A DNA stretch of 56,486 nucleotides from an uncultured Oscillospiraceae bacterium. Its GTDB lineage: Bacteria; Bacillota; Clostridia; Oscillospirales; Oscillospiraceae. The stretch is from positions 1-56,486 of the forward strand of contig CAPGBJ010000070.1 in assembly GCA_948616425.1 (NCBI GenBank). The letters run 5' to 3'. Below, piece after piece: positions 19,825-29,174 of the stretch; the first letter of the stretch is position 1, and every line of letters starts with the position of its first letter. The notes below the pieces were generated by a model. That model did no database searches and was not told where the DNA came from. It worked only from the letters and a program-made list of their open reading frames with translations. The translations under genes were made by a program, and so were the position numbers.

Positions 19825-21084
19825 ATGGGGCTGTTTAACAAATTCAAAAAAAACAACGCACCCCAGGCGCCCCAGCGGGTGAAGGGGGCGGCAATGCTGT
19901 TCTGCCCGGAGCCAGACCCCCGAAAGGCGCTGGACCAGGTGGAGGAGCTGTTCCACATTGAGCATGTGGGCGACCGGAACAACATCACCCTGGTGCAGGA
20001 TGACATGGAGATCATCCTGCTGGCCGCCTGTCCCAATGACGAAGGGGAGAACGGAGAGTACGCCGAAAACCAGCTGAAGGGGGTGGCGGGATACGTCTAC
20101 CACAACCAGACTGAGCTGGTGGAGATCAAGCGCAACCTGTTCTACCACCTGCGCCAGTGCAAGAGCCTGATTCAGGTTGTCTACTCCTTCGACAGCGCCG
20201 GGTCCAAAGAGACAATGGAGAAGGAACAACAGGTGATGGAGCCCCTTTACGATATAACGGAGAAACTCCAGGGGGTCATCACCTTCGGCGACGGCATGAC
20301 CCTGCGCAACAGCAAGGGTCAGGTCATTCTGGATAAGGCGGGTAAGAGCGAGCTGGAGCACTACATGCCCGCCGAGTTCCCCGTCCCAGAGGATTGGGCA
20401 AAGGACGCGCCCCCGGAAGCGGTGGAGCGGCGGGACCGCTCTATGGCCCTGCTGGAGGAGCGGCATCTCTATGTCACCCCCTGGCTGCCCCTGCTGTGGG
20501 AGCGGGCGGAGGAGCCAGGCCGCACCGTGGAGGAGGTCTGCGGCAGGGCGGCCGCCCTGCTCATCGTGTCGTTATACTCCGAGTGCCGGGTGGGGGATCA
20601 TCTGTCCTATGAGGAGGCCCGGGAGTTTGTAGACCCCATCATAGAGGGCTATGGGGCGGAGAAGTTCTTCTCTCCGGACGAAAAGGCATATCTGGACGAC
20701 CCCAACTCCACAGAGCAGACCCAGATTCAGTACGCCTGGCAATATGAAAACCTGTGGGTGATGGAATGGGCGCTGGGGCTCACCGACGATCTGTTCTGGC
20801 CCAACCGCATCTGCGACGTGCCCGGCTCTGTGCGGCTGCTGAAGGACTGCCAGACCATGGAGACGCTGTTGGCCGCGGCGAAGCTGCGCCCCAGGAGGGA
20901 GCTGCTGGACCAGGCCGATCTGATCTACCGCCTCCACTGGGCCTGTGTGGACGCCCGGGTGATGGGGATGCCTGCCCCCCAGGGGTTGGAGGAAGGCGTA
21001 GTTATGGAGCGGCACCGGGCCCTGTTCTGGCTGGCCGGCTGCGACGATATGTGCGGCTGGGACGACGTGGACCTGTCTACTTAG
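19825..21084 (+). CDS. DUF4272 domain protein
   Basis: The product has 419 residues. The C-terminal half matches DUF4272: RRDRSMALLEERHLYVTPWLP, then VCGRAAALLIVSLYSE, FFSPDEKAYLDD, YAWQYENLWVMEWALGL and a late LIYRLHWACVDARV. The N-terminal 170 residues form a separate domain of unknown type (MLFCPEPDPRKALDQVEELF). It has no signal or membrane segment. An AAGGAGGAAC site precedes the ATG. Its stop overlaps the end of a cysteine desulfurase relic on the other strand. Function is unknown. Confidence 0.85.
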   Translation: MGLFNKFKKNNAPQAPQRVKGAAMLFCPEPDPRKALDQVEELFHIEHVGDRNNITLVQDDMEIILLAACPNDEGENGEYAENQLKGVAGYVYHNQTELVEIKRNLFYHLRQCKSLIQVVYSFDSAGSKETMEKEQQVMEPLYDITEKLQGVITFGDGMTLRNSKGQVILDKAGKSELEHYMPAEFPVPEDWAKDAPPEAVERRDRSMALLEERHLYVTPWLPLLWERAEEPGRTVEEVCGRAAALLIVSLYSECRVGDHLSYEEAREFVDPIIEGYGAEKFFSPDEKAYLDDPNSTEQTQIQYAWQYENLWVMEWALGLTDDLFWPNRICDVPGSVRLLKDCQTMETLLAAAKLRPRRELLDQADLIYRLHWACVDARVMGMPAPQGLEEGVVMERHRALFWLAGCDDMCGWDDVDLST

Positions 21085-21191
21085 AGCAGATCAATACTCT
21101 GGGTCTTTACGTCAATGGGAAAATGACCAGCCCCCGGCACCGAGTCTGTGTGGAAGAGAACGCCCCGATGACGGAACACCGCGCCGATGTC
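21081..21191 (-). pseudogene. cysteine desulfurase (NifS/IscS) relic
   Basis: On the minus strand the frame reads SDIGAV, then RGVLFHTDSVPGAGHFPIDV and IDLL before a TAA. This matches the pyridoxal phosphate aspartate region of NifS-type enzymes (GVLFHTDAVQ..GHIPIDV..IDLL). Upstream sequence to about 21360 keeps only vague similarity. The lysine-bearing SAHKFHGPKG block that should follow is missing. The fragment lies beside an Rrf2 regulator, a family often linked to nifS. It fills most of the 358-base gap after the DUF4272 gene. Confidence 0.6.
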
Positions 21192-21442
21192 TGATCTCGC
21201 TGTACCTGATGACTTTTATCAGCGGGCGGTGCTCCGCATCCCCCGGTATGGTGGTGATGCTATAAAAACTCTTGGCAACGGGCATGGAAGCCAGCTTGAT
21301 CCCATGCTGCCGGGGATGTGCTCAATGGAGAAAAAGTGGTATCATCATATGCCTATGAACCTACTTTGCAAATAGGAATATGAGTGGAGCTTGAACTCCT
21401 ATCTACCCTGTGGTATAGTAGGGGAAATGGAGGTGATGGTTG

Positions 21443-21847
21443 ATGATGATTTCCACAAAAGGCAGGTATGCCCTGCGCTTCTTGACGGATATTGCGGAGC
21501 ACCAGGGGGACAGTTTTGTGCCTCTGAAGGAGGTGGCTGTGCGTCAGGAAATTTCAGAAAAATATCTGGAGATTGTAGTAAAAGAGCTGGTAAGGGGTGG
21601 ACTGCTGATTGCCATGCGGGGCAAGGGGGGCGGCTACCGTCTGAATAGACCTCCGGAGGAATATGGCGTGAAATCTATTGTCGAGTTGATGGAAGGGCCG
21701 TTGGCCCCTGTTGCCTGCCTGGGGCCGGAACAGGACGCTTGCCCTCGGAGTAAGGAGTGCCAGACACTTCCTCTCTGGCAGGGACTGGACAAAGTGATTT
21801 CTGAATATCTGGCGCAGTTTACGCTTGCGGATTTGATGCGAGGATAA
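21443..21847 (+). CDS. Rrf2 family transcriptional regulator (IscR-like)
   Basis: The product has 134 residues. The winged helix has STKGRYALRFLTDIAEHQ and EISEKYLEIVVKELVRGG, then MRGKGGGYRLNRPPEEY. Three cysteines in ACLGPEQDACPRSKEC (spacing 7 and 5) are placed like the iron-sulfur ligands of IscR, so cluster sensing is possible. Starts at 21440 (TTG), 21443 and 21446 are in frame. The ATG at 21443 is best spaced from GGAGGT. It may once have controlled the adjacent nifS gene, now a relic. Confidence 0.9.
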   Translation: MMISTKGRYALRFLTDIAEHQGDSFVPLKEVAVRQEISEKYLEIVVKELVRGGLLIAMRGKGGGYRLNRPPEEYGVKSIVELMEGPLAPVACLGPEQDACPRSKECQTLPLWQGLDKVISEYLAQFTLADLMRG

Positions 21848-22057
21848 GAGTCCTTGGGGAAGGAGTGTGACGCTTCTAACCGATAAAACATACCGCCGCG
21901 AGTATTTCTGATATTGCCCGGCTTGGTTGGTGCGGTGAGAGGGCAGGAACGCAAACCTCTCTTAACCCGAGGCATCAATCTGTTGGCTGCCTGCTGACCT
22001 GAGAGGCGGGCCCAGACCATGGCGCCGATCTGGGGTGGCTTGATGAGGCCAGGGAAG

Positions 22058-22100
22058 AAAAGAGTCCCGGCAGGAAGTACCTTCCTGCCGGGACTCTTTT
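22058..22100. terminator. bidirectional terminator between rrf2 and clpE
   Basis: A perfect 20-bp inverted repeat with a TAC loop; arms begin AAAAGAGTCCCGG and end CCGGGACTCTTTT. It serves the converging Rrf2 and Clp genes. Confidence 0.9.
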
Positions 22101-22136
22101 CCACAATTGTAAAAATTTTTGTAAATTGGCGGCGGA

Positions 22137-24443
22137 TTACATGGCCAGCAACTCCAGCTTTTCTCCGTCAGAGACGGCCTTGAGTTGGGATACCGGATTT
22201 TGGTATCCCTCGATGAGCCGGACGGCGATGGCGTCCTCTAGCTCCTTCTGAATCAGGCGGCGCAGATTCCGGGCGCCGTAGGCGGCGGAGTAGGACTTCT
22301 TTACCAAGTAGTCCAGAAGGGTGTCGTCCCAGGTAAAGTTGATCTCCTTTTCCTTCAGGGTGCCCACCAGCTCCTTGAGCATGAGCACGGCAATGCCCTT
22401 AAAGTTGTCCTCTGACAGCTGGTTAAAATAGACGATCTCGTCTACCCGGTTGATGAATTCGGGGCGGAGGAAGTCGTTGAGGGCCTTCATAGCGCGGTCC
22501 TTGCCCTGCTCGTTGGCGGTGCGGCCGAAGCCCACAGAGCCCACCTTGGTGCTGCTTCCGGCGTTGGTGGTCATGACGATCACCGTGTTCTCGAAGTTCA
22601 CCGTTCGGCCGTGCGCGTCGGTGATGCGGCCGTCATCCAGCACCTGGAGAAGGATGTTCAGCACATCGGGGTGAGCCTTCTCAATCTCGTCGAAGAGGAC
22701 CACGGAGTAAGGTTTTCTCCTGATTTTCTCGGTCAGCTGGCCCGCCTCGTCGTAGCCCACGTAGCCCGGGGGAGAACCGATGATCCGGGAGACGGCGTGC
22801 TTTTCCATGAACTCGGACATGTCCAGTCGAATGAGGGATTCCGGGGTGTCGAACAGGTCGGCGGCCAGCTGCTTGACCAGCTCGGTCTTGCCTACACCGG
22901 TGGAGCCCACAAAGATGAAAGAGACTGGCTTGCGCTTGGGGGAGATGCCCACCCGCCCCCGGCGGATGGCGGCGGAGACGGCCTTTACCGCCTCGTCCTG
23001 GCCGATCACATGGGCTTCCAGCCGCTCTTCCAGCTTAGCCAACCGCTGGAACTCCTGCTCTTGGATTCGACTGGCGGGAATGTTGGTCCACAGCTCAATG
23101 ACGTTGGCCAGATGCTCTTCGGTAAGGGCGGGATGGGCCTCGTTCTGCAGTCCCGTCTTCTCCTCCTCCAGCCGTAGTTCCATGCTTTTGATGTCTGCCA
23201 GCCGCTTGTAGGACTCTTCGGTAGCGGCGGCCATCATGATCTCCTTTTCCTTGGCCAAGTCGGCCAGCTCCTTGTCCACCGCGTTGAGGCGGGCAAGGGC
23301 CTTGTTGTGGAGGTTCACGTTGGAACAGGCCTCGTCAATGAGGTCAATGGCCTTGTCGGGAAGGTAGCGGTCGGTGATATACCGTTCGCTCATGGTGACG
23401 GCCAGCCGGCACATGGCGGGGGAGACGGCCACCTGGTGAAAGGACTCGTAGTAAGGGGCGATGCCCTCAATGACTTTTACGCTGTCCTCAATGGAGGGCT
23501 CCTCCACGATAACGGGTTGGAACCGCCGCTCCAAGGCGGTGTCCTTCTCGATGTGTTTGCGGTACTCGTTGAGGGTGGTGGCGCCGATGACCTGCAATTC
23601 CCCCCGGCTGAGGGCGGGCTTGAGGATGTTGGCGGCGTTCATGGAGCCCTCGGCGTCGCCGGCGCCCACGATGGTGTGGACTTCGTCAATGACTAGGATG
23701 ATATTGCCCAGCTTGCGGATCTCCTCGATGAGGCCCTTCATACGGCTCTCGAACTGCCCTCGAAACTGGGTGCCCGCCACCAGAGCGGTGAGGTCCAGCA
23801 GGTAGACCTCCTTGTCCATCAGCTTGTAGGGGACATCTCTGGCGGCAATCCGCTGGGCCAGCCCCTCGGCAATGGCGGTCTTGCCCACGCCGGGTTCGCC
23901 GATGAGGCAGGGGTTGTTCTTCTGCCGGCGGTTCAAAATCTGCACCACCCGTTCCAGTTCCCGTTCCCGGCCGATGAGCTTATCCAACTTGCCCTCCTGG
24001 GCCCGCTGGGTCAGGGAGATGCAGTAGCTGTCCAGGAATTTTCGCTTGGTGGGCTTACTCTGTCCCTTCTCGCTCCGGCTGGGGGGAGGAGTAGTGGAGC
24101 CCTCGCCAGAGGCGGGGGAGGAGCTGCCGCCAAAGAGCTGGTTGAGGAAGGGGAAGGTGGCGGTGCGGCCGTCGTCCTCCTCGTCGTCCTCGTCCTTGGT
24201 GGGGGACATCATGCCCTCCATACCCTCTGCTCCGCCGAAGGCGGACATCATCTCGGTGGTGAGATTGTCCAAGTCCTCGTCGCTGATGCCCATCTTTTTC
24301 ATCATGTCGTCAATGGGCTTGATGCCCATTTCCCGGGCGCACTTGAGACACAGACCCTCATTCTTGGAGGTGCCGCCCTCTAATTTTGTAATGAAGATAA
24401 CCGCCACATTTTTGCCGCAACGGCTGCACATGGTAGGCTGCAT
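22137..24443 (-). CDS. clpE: ClpE-type ATP-dependent Clp protease ATPase subunit
   Basis: This AAA+ unfoldase feeds substrates to ClpP. The N-terminus has two zinc knuckles (MCSRCGKN and LCLKCARE), as in ClpE, instead of the double Clp_N repeat of ClpC. The first ATPase has Walker A GEPGVGKTAIAEGLA and Walker B ILVIDEVHTI. A short coiled-coil middle region follows. The second ATPase has GSTGVGKTELVKQLA and VLFDEIEKAHPDV. Length is 768 residues. No CtsR box or ctsR/mcsAB genes are visible nearby. A ClpC-like label is possible, but the zinc head favours ClpE. Confidence 0.9.
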   Translation of the reverse strand: MQPTMCSRCGKNVAVIFITKLEGGTSKNEGLCLKCAREMGIKPIDDMMKKMGISDEDLDNLTTEMMSAFGGAEGMEGMMSPTKDEDDEEDDGRTATFPFLNQLFGGSSSPASGEGSTTPPPSRSEKGQSKPTKRKFLDSYCISLTQRAQEGKLDKLIGRERELERVVQILNRRQKNNPCLIGEPGVGKTAIAEGLAQRIAARDVPYKLMDKEVYLLDLTALVAGTQFRGQFESRMKGLIEEIRKLGNIILVIDEVHTIVGAGDAEGSMNAANILKPALSRGELQVIGATTLNEYRKHIEKDTALERRFQPVIVEEPSIEDSVKVIEGIAPYYESFHQVAVSPAMCRLAVTMSERYITDRYLPDKAIDLIDEACSNVNLHNKALARLNAVDKELADLAKEKEIMMAAATEESYKRLADIKSMELRLEEEKTGLQNEAHPALTEEHLANVIELWTNIPASRIQEQEFQRLAKLEERLEAHVIGQDEAVKAVSAAIRRGRVGISPKRKPVSFIFVGSTGVGKTELVKQLAADLFDTPESLIRLDMSEFMEKHAVSRIIGSPPGYVGYDEAGQLTEKIRRKPYSVVLFDEIEKAHPDVLNILLQVLDDGRITDAHGRTVNFENTVIVMTTNAGSSTKVGSVGFGRTANEQGKDRAMKALNDFLRPEFINRVDEIVYFNQLSEDNFKGIAVLMLKELVGTLKEKEINFTWDDTLLDYLVKKSYSAAYGARNLRRLIQKELEDAIAVRLIEGYQNPVSQLKAVSDGEKLELLAM

Positions 24444-24540
24444 AGTGAATACGCTCCTTTCAGGAAAAGTCCACGTTTGGGGAGATAGTACACCTCAATT
24501 ATGAACTGGCTATGAACATACCCCCTGAGAAATACAGGGA

Positions 24541-25236
24541 TTATAGGAAAAATGAAATTGGGCTGACAGTGCAGAACCATTTCAGCAGGTAGGTTTGTTC
24601 CACCGCGTCCCGGGGGATGTAGCTGTCTTGAAACAGCCAGGCGGCGATGAACAGCACCAGAGCCCCTTTTAACAGGCCCACAGCTCCGCCGCCCCAGTGG
24701 TTTAGGCTGTTGAGCACTGGCAGCTTTGTCACCAGATCCAGAGTGTGGCTGAGGAAGAACCAGGCGATGAGCACGGCGAAGAAGGAGAGCACAAAGAGGA
24801 CAATTCGGGCAATCTGTACCGCTACAAAGTGGGACAGAGTCTGGGCGGCATTGGCGGCAATTTCTGCGGTGCCGTTGTCCACCGCCTTTTGGAAGGCGTC
24901 GGCAAAGCCCTGATACAGTTTAGATTCTTTCAGCTGCTCAATAACGGCGTTCAGCGGGAGTTCTTCCGGGGTCTGGGCGACACCGCCGTCCACAGAGACG
25001 AGGGCAGTGTTTTGGATGGCCTCGGTAAGGGCACCTTGGATGTGCTGCTGGACGGTGGGTTCTACCGCCTTGGCGACAGGTTCAGCCAGGGCGTCAGAGA
25101 GAAAGGCCGCCCCAATGAGGGCCACAAATACCGCAAGAAAACCACAGAGTGTTAAGACAAAGCCCTTGCTGTATCCTCGCCAGAAAAAAAGGAGGAGAAC
25201 GAGAACAATGGCGAGATCATAGGCCAGATATGACAT
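24541..25236 (-). CDS. CvpA family membrane protein
   Basis: The product has 231 residues and about four membrane segments. It starts MSYLAYDLAIVLVLLLFFWRG and continues YSKGFVLTLCGFLAVFVALIG, the CvpA/colicin V production pattern. A large hydrophilic loop of about 90 residues lies between the second and third segments. The last segments contain LNHWGGGAVGLLKGALVLF. It is the downstream neighbour of the DUF5711 gene. The family has been linked to envelope stress and purine-dependent phenotypes, but no activity is known. Confidence 0.85.
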   Translation of the reverse strand: MSYLAYDLAIVLVLLLFFWRGYSKGFVLTLCGFLAVFVALIGAAFLSDALAEPVAKAVEPTVQQHIQGALTEAIQNTALVSVDGGVAQTPEELPLNAVIEQLKESKLYQGFADAFQKAVDNGTAEIAANAAQTLSHFVAVQIARIVLFVLSFFAVLIAWFFLSHTLDLVTKLPVLNSLNHWGGGAVGLLKGALVLFIAAWLFQDSYIPRDAVEQTYLLKWFCTVSPISFFL

Positions 25237-25338
25237 GAAAATACCTCCTGTGGAAACAAATCTGATGCGTCCGACCCGTCCGTAGGTTTTGTTTGAAGGA
25301 GCGGGCGGAGCAAGCTATGCTGTTTAAAGACGACAGCT

Positions 25339-26511
25339 TTACTGCGGGATATACAGCCAGGCCTGCTGGTCGTTGGCCAGCAGGGCGGAGCCGTTGGGGG
25401 CCAAGTCCAGGTGTCGGGCGGCCTGGGGATTGTCCAGCGTGGCGAAGGGAGTAAGCGTCTGGTCATAGATGGTGAGACGGCTGCCGGACAGCAACGCGCA
25501 GTAGGAGCCGGCGGCGGCGTAGTCCAGGACCTGTCCAGTCAATTCAATGGTCCGGGCTGATTGTCCGGTGCCGTGGATGACCGTGGCTTGGGTGGCGCTT
25601 CCAGAGCGGTAGCGTCCAGTGAACAGAAGGGCAAAGCCCTCACCGCCCAGGGAGCAGCCCTTTAAATAGTTGGGGGCGAAGGTATAACTCTGGATGCTGG
25701 CGTCCTGTGTATTGACGATGAGCAGCCGGTCTTCCCCCAGCACCCACAAAAGTCCATTATCATAGTCCAGATCCAATACGGTGAGACTGCCAAGATCAAT
25801 TTGAGCGGAGGGCTCCTTCTGGTTGACGGGATAGAGGAGCAGACGGCTGAAGAAGCTGCCCCGCTCCTGGCCGATGGTGACTACCGCCACCGTCCGGCAG
25901 TCAGGAGAGATGGCGGCATCCACGGCAAAGGTGGTGGACAAGCTGATCTGAATGACCTCATTTCCATGGTTGTTGTAGACGGTAACCGCGCCCTTATAGC
26001 CGCTCTGTTGGGCGGTAACAGCCAGCCAGCCGCTGTCGTTGGGGCGGGCGGACAGCAGATCCGCGCCGCCGCTGAGAGAGAGAGAGAAGGTCTCTGCCCC
26101 CCCTCGAAAGGCAAATAGAGACTGATTGCCAGCGTCATAGACCACGGCTGTGGTTCGGGAGGAGGAGAGCACCGGGTTTTCCATGGAGAGCACCTCCTCC
26201 GCCAACTGCTCACCGTCCAGCCCATAGTAGTGAGCGCCGGTGACAGAGGAGGTGACAACGCCGCTGTCTAGATAGGCGATTGACAGTTTGCCGCCCCCGG
26301 CGTGGGTGAAGGGGGCGGCCTCGCCGGTGGAGCTGGTCTGCATGTTTCGATAGGTCAGCCAGTGCTTGATGGTGTCCAGATTGAACTGGTCCCGGTATAC
26401 TACCAGGGCCAAAGCGCCCAGTACCAGCGCCCCCGTCACGGTGAGAGCGAGCAGCCGAAAGAAAATATTCGGTTTTTTGACCCGCTTGGGGAGCTTCACG
26501 ATTTTATCCAT
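25339..26511 (-). CDS. DUF5711 family membrane-anchored protein
   Basis: The product has 390 residues. A basic N-terminus is followed by one membrane segment around residues 17-42 (FFRLLALTVTGALVLGALAL). The outside part has repeated beta strands with GLDGEQLAEEVLSM and SPDCRTVAVVTIGQERG, suggesting a beta-propeller. This matches DUF5711 proteins of Clostridia. It sits 12 bases before truA's end in the same direction, in a run truA-DUF5711-cvpA. Function is unknown. Confidence 0.82.
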   Translation of the reverse strand: MDKIVKLPKRVKKPNIFFRLLALTVTGALVLGALALVVYRDQFNLDTIKHWLTYRNMQTSSTGEAAPFTHAGGGKLSIAYLDSGVVTSSVTGAHYYGLDGEQLAEEVLSMENPVLSSSRTTAVVYDAGNQSLFAFRGGAETFSLSLSGGADLLSARPNDSGWLAVTAQQSGYKGAVTVYNNHGNEVIQISLSTTFAVDAAISPDCRTVAVVTIGQERGSFFSRLLLYPVNQKEPSAQIDLGSLTVLDLDYDNGLLWVLGEDRLLIVNTQDASIQSYTFAPNYLKGCSLGGEGFALLFTGRYRSGSATQATVIHGTGQSARTIELTGQVLDYAAAGSYCALLSGSRLTIYDQTLTPFATLDNPQAARHLDLAPNGSALLANDQQAWLYIPQ

Positions 26512-26523
26512 AACTTCTGTTCA

Positions 26524-27273
26524 TCAAAGGTCCTCTTTATACCACAGCTTTGTCATGTACAGTCCGCCAGGGGGGACGGTGGGACCGGCCAGGGTTCGAT
26601 TGCCGGAGGCCAGAATGGACGGGATATCTTCAGGGGCCAACTTGCCTTCCGCGGCGTATACGATGGTGCCCACCATGGCCCGGACCATGTTATAAAGGAA
26701 GCCGTTGGCACACACTCGACATTGTATCAGGTCGGCTTGGCGCTCTACGTCGAACCAGTAGACCGTTCGGACGGTAGTCTTTGTCTCGGTTCCCACCGAA
26801 CGTACTGCCCGGAAGTCGTGGGTGCCGACAAATTGAGCCGCCGCTCGGGCCATAATCTCCTCATCCAAGTGTTTGGGGTAGAACCAGGCCCGGTCCACAT
26901 AGAAGGGATTGCCCAAACGGGAGTTGTAAATACGGTAGGTGTACTCTTTTTTCAGACAGGAGCCGATGGCGTTGAAGTGGTCCGAAACTTGAGCGGCCCT
27001 CACCACCACAATGTCATGGGGCAGACGGGTGTTCACAGCCAGAGGCAGCCGGTCCAGCGGAATGCGGGAATCGGTGTGGAAATTGGCTACATAGGTCTCG
27101 GCGTGGACGCCCGCATCCGTGCGCCCGGCTCCGGTGCATTTGACCGGATGGCCCACCACGGTGGAGAGGGCGCGCTCCAGAGTCTCCGCCACCGAGACGG
27201 CGTTTTTTTGCACCTGCCACCCGTGGTAGGCGGTACCGTTGTACATCAGTGTTAAAGCGATGTTACGTTCCAT
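26524..27273 (-). CDS. truA: tRNA pseudouridine(38-40) synthase TruA
   Basis: TruA isomerises uridines 38-40 in the tRNA anticodon arm. The start MERNIALTLMYNGTAYHGWQ is typical. The catalytic aspartate is in GAGRTDAGVHA. KKEYTYRIYN and FLYNMVRAMVGTIV are further family blocks. The ATG at 27273 begins the conserved domain; the longer frame from 27339 adds 22 residues unlike the family. It has 249 residues, normal length. It follows the ecf genes in the same direction. Confidence 0.95.
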   Translation of the reverse strand: MERNIALTLMYNGTAYHGWQVQKNAVSVAETLERALSTVVGHPVKCTGAGRTDAGVHAETYVANFHTDSRIPLDRLPLAVNTRLPHDIVVVRAAQVSDHFNAIGSCLKKEYTYRIYNSRLGNPFYVDRAWFYPKHLDEEIMARAAAQFVGTHDFRAVRSVGTETKTTVRTVYWFDVERQADLIQCRVCANGFLYNMVRAMVGTIVYAAEGKLAPEDIPSILASGNRTLAGPTVPPGGLYMTKLWYKEDL

Positions 27274-27370
27274 GTTGATCACCGTTTTGAGTGGGAGCAG
27301 GCGGGCCGTCACCCCTGCAGAGTGCCGCGCGTGGAGCATGAGGTCTGTGACCCGCCGCTTTTCTGTTGTC

Positions 27371-28180
27371 TTACAGCCCGAAATGCCCCAGTACGCCCAC
27401 GCCTATTGTAACAGCCAGCAGGAGGGACAGCGCAACATAGTCCTGGCCCCGATATTTCAATTGGCGCAGGCGGGTTCTGCCCTCTCCGCCGTGGTAGCAG
27501 CGGCACTCCATGGCGGTGGCCAGTTCGTCGGCCCGGCGAAAAGCTGAGATAAACAGCGGCACCAGCAGAGGCAAAAGGGCCTTGGCCCTCTGAATCAGAT
27601 TTCCGCTTTCAAAATCGGCCCCCCGGGCCCGCTGGGCCGACATGATTTTGTCTGTCTCCTCAATCAGAGTGGGGATAAAGCGCAGGGCGATAGACATCAT
27701 CATTGCCAACTCGTGGACGGGTACCTTGAGCTTCTTAAAAGGGTTTAGCAGGGACTCTAGCCCGTCAGTGAGCAGGATGGGGGAAGTGGTGTAGGTGAGC
27801 AGGAAAGTCCCGGAAATAAGCATCATAATGCGGATGACCATAAAGAAAGCTCGATAGATGCCCTCCAGCGTAATGGTGAAAATCCAGAATTGGGCCAGCA
27901 CTCTGTTTCCAGGGGTGTAGAAAATATTTAACAGAGCGGTGAACACCACAATAAACAAAATCGGTTTCAGGCCCCGGAGGATGGACTTGGGGGGGACCTT
28001 AGAAATTTTGATGGCGCTGACCAATATCAGAAACATGATGGTGTAAGTGACAAACCATTTGGCTAGAAACAGGGCCACAATATAGAGCAATACACAGATC
28101 AGCTTGGTTCGGGGGTCCAGGCGGTGGATGGGGGAAGTGCCCGGGAAGTATTGACCCAGAGTGATGTCTTTCAACGCCAT
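27371..28180 (-). CDS. ecfT: energy-coupling factor transporter membrane subunit EcfT
   Basis: EcfT is the membrane scaffold joining two ATPases to exchangeable vitamin-binding S components. The product has 269 residues with about five to six membrane segments. It starts DITLGQYFPGTSPIHRLDPR, a family hallmark. The coupling-helix motif ARG occurs in MSAQRARGADFE and a second variant in TAMECRCYHGG. It starts one base after the ecfA2 stop region, so they are translationally linked. No S component lies in the window, so this is probably a shared (group II) module. Confidence 0.94.
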   Translation of the reverse strand: MALKDITLGQYFPGTSPIHRLDPRTKLICVLLYIVALFLAKWFVTYTIMFLILVSAIKISKVPPKSILRGLKPILFIVVFTALLNIFYTPGNRVLAQFWIFTITLEGIYRAFFMVIRIMMLISGTFLLTYTTSPILLTDGLESLLNPFKKLKVPVHELAMMMSIALRFIPTLIEETDKIMSAQRARGADFESGNLIQRAKALLPLLVPLFISAFRRADELATAMECRCYHGGEGRTRLRQLKYRGQDYVALSLLLAVTIGVGVLGHFGL

Positions 28181-28181
28181 T

Positions 28182-29045
28182 TTACACCGCCCCCTTTCCT
28201 AATTTTTCCAGGATGGCGGCTTTGGCCTGATCTAGCGTATAGACGGAGGGGTCAATGTCTGCCCCCATGGTGTGTAGCCGATGAAAGACTCGGGTGAGCT
28301 GGGGAATGCCCAGTCCCATTTTCTCCAGTTCGTCCCCATACTGAAAGACCTCCCGAGGCGTGCCCTGGAAGGGAATCTTCCCGTCGTTGATTGTCACCAA
28401 CCGGTCTACGGACCGGGCCACCTCCTCCATGGAGTGGGAGACTAAAATAATGGTGGCGTTGTGGGCCTGGTGGTACTCCCGGATATTGCCCAGGATGGAT
28501 TCTACCCCCTCCGGGTCCAGACCGGCAGTGGGTTCGTCCAAAATGAGTACCTTGGGTTCCATAGCGATCACGCCGGCGATGGCAACCCGGCGTTTTTGGC
28601 CTCCGGACAGTTCGAAGGGGGATTTGTCCAGATGATCGTCCCGCAGGCCTACAAAGTAGGCCGCAGCCCGTACTCTACGGTCGATCTCCTTCTCGTCCAG
28701 CCCCATGTTCTTGGGACCGAAGGAGATGTCCTTAAATACTGTCTCCTCAAAGAGCTGGTACTCCGGGTACTGGAACACCAGACCCACCTGGAACCGGGTC
28801 CGCTTGGTGACCTTGGGGTCGGACCAGATATCGGTGCCCTGGAAAAGCACCGCCCCAGAGGTGGGCTTGAGCAGGGCATTGAGGTGCTGAATCAAGGTGG
28901 ATTTGCCCGAGCCGGTGTGGCCGATGATCCCCAGATATTCCCCGGGGTAGGCGCAGAAATCTACACCGTCCAGCGCCGTATGTTCAAAGGGCGTTCCGAC
29001 AGAGTAGGTGTGGGTGAGGTTTTTCGTTTCAATAATGGGCTGCAT
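28182..29045 (-). CDS. ecfA2: energy-coupling factor ATPase EcfA2
   Basis: This is one of the two ABC ATPases of the ECF importer. It has Walker A GHTGSGKSTLIQHLN, a Q loop in VFQYPEYQLFEE, signature LSGGQKRRVAIAG, and Walker B VLILDEPTAGLD. Length is 287 residues. It pairs with EcfA1 encoded upstream and EcfT downstream. A 122-base gap carrying a long inverted repeat separates it from ecfA1. Confidence 0.95.
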   Translation of the reverse strand: MQPIIETKNLTHTYSVGTPFEHTALDGVDFCAYPGEYLGIIGHTGSGKSTLIQHLNALLKPTSGAVLFQGTDIWSDPKVTKRTRFQVGLVFQYPEYQLFEETVFKDISFGPKNMGLDEKEIDRRVRAAAYFVGLRDDHLDKSPFELSGGQKRRVAIAGVIAMEPKVLILDEPTAGLDPEGVESILGNIREYHQAHNATIILVSHSMEEVARSVDRLVTINDGKIPFQGTPREVFQYGDELEKMGLGIPQLTRVFHRLHTMGADIDPSVYTLDQAKAAILEKLGKGAV

Positions 29046-29093
29046 AGAGATACATCCTTATTTGTAGTGGTACATGCCTGTGATCAGGTCACG

Positions 29094-29174
29094 TCCGTAG
29101 GACTACGGCTTGCTATAGCGGTGTTGCGTGCCGGGCTGCTGAAATGCGGACATGGCAAGCCGTATCCCTACGGA
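29094..29174. repeat. 20-base inverted repeat between ecfA1 and ecfA2
   Basis: Arms TCCGTAGGACTACGGCTTGC (29094-29113) and GCAAGCCGTATCCCTACGGA (29155-29174) pair with two mismatches. The element looks like a small dispersed palindromic or MITE-like repeat. Its right arm overlaps the end of ecfA1 and supplies the last codons and the TAG stop. Confidence 0.8.

Noticed and set aside
21187..21375. A 62-codon plus-strand frame before the Rrf2 gene
   Set aside because: No ribosome site, and the region lies opposite and upstream of the cysteine desulfurase relic.
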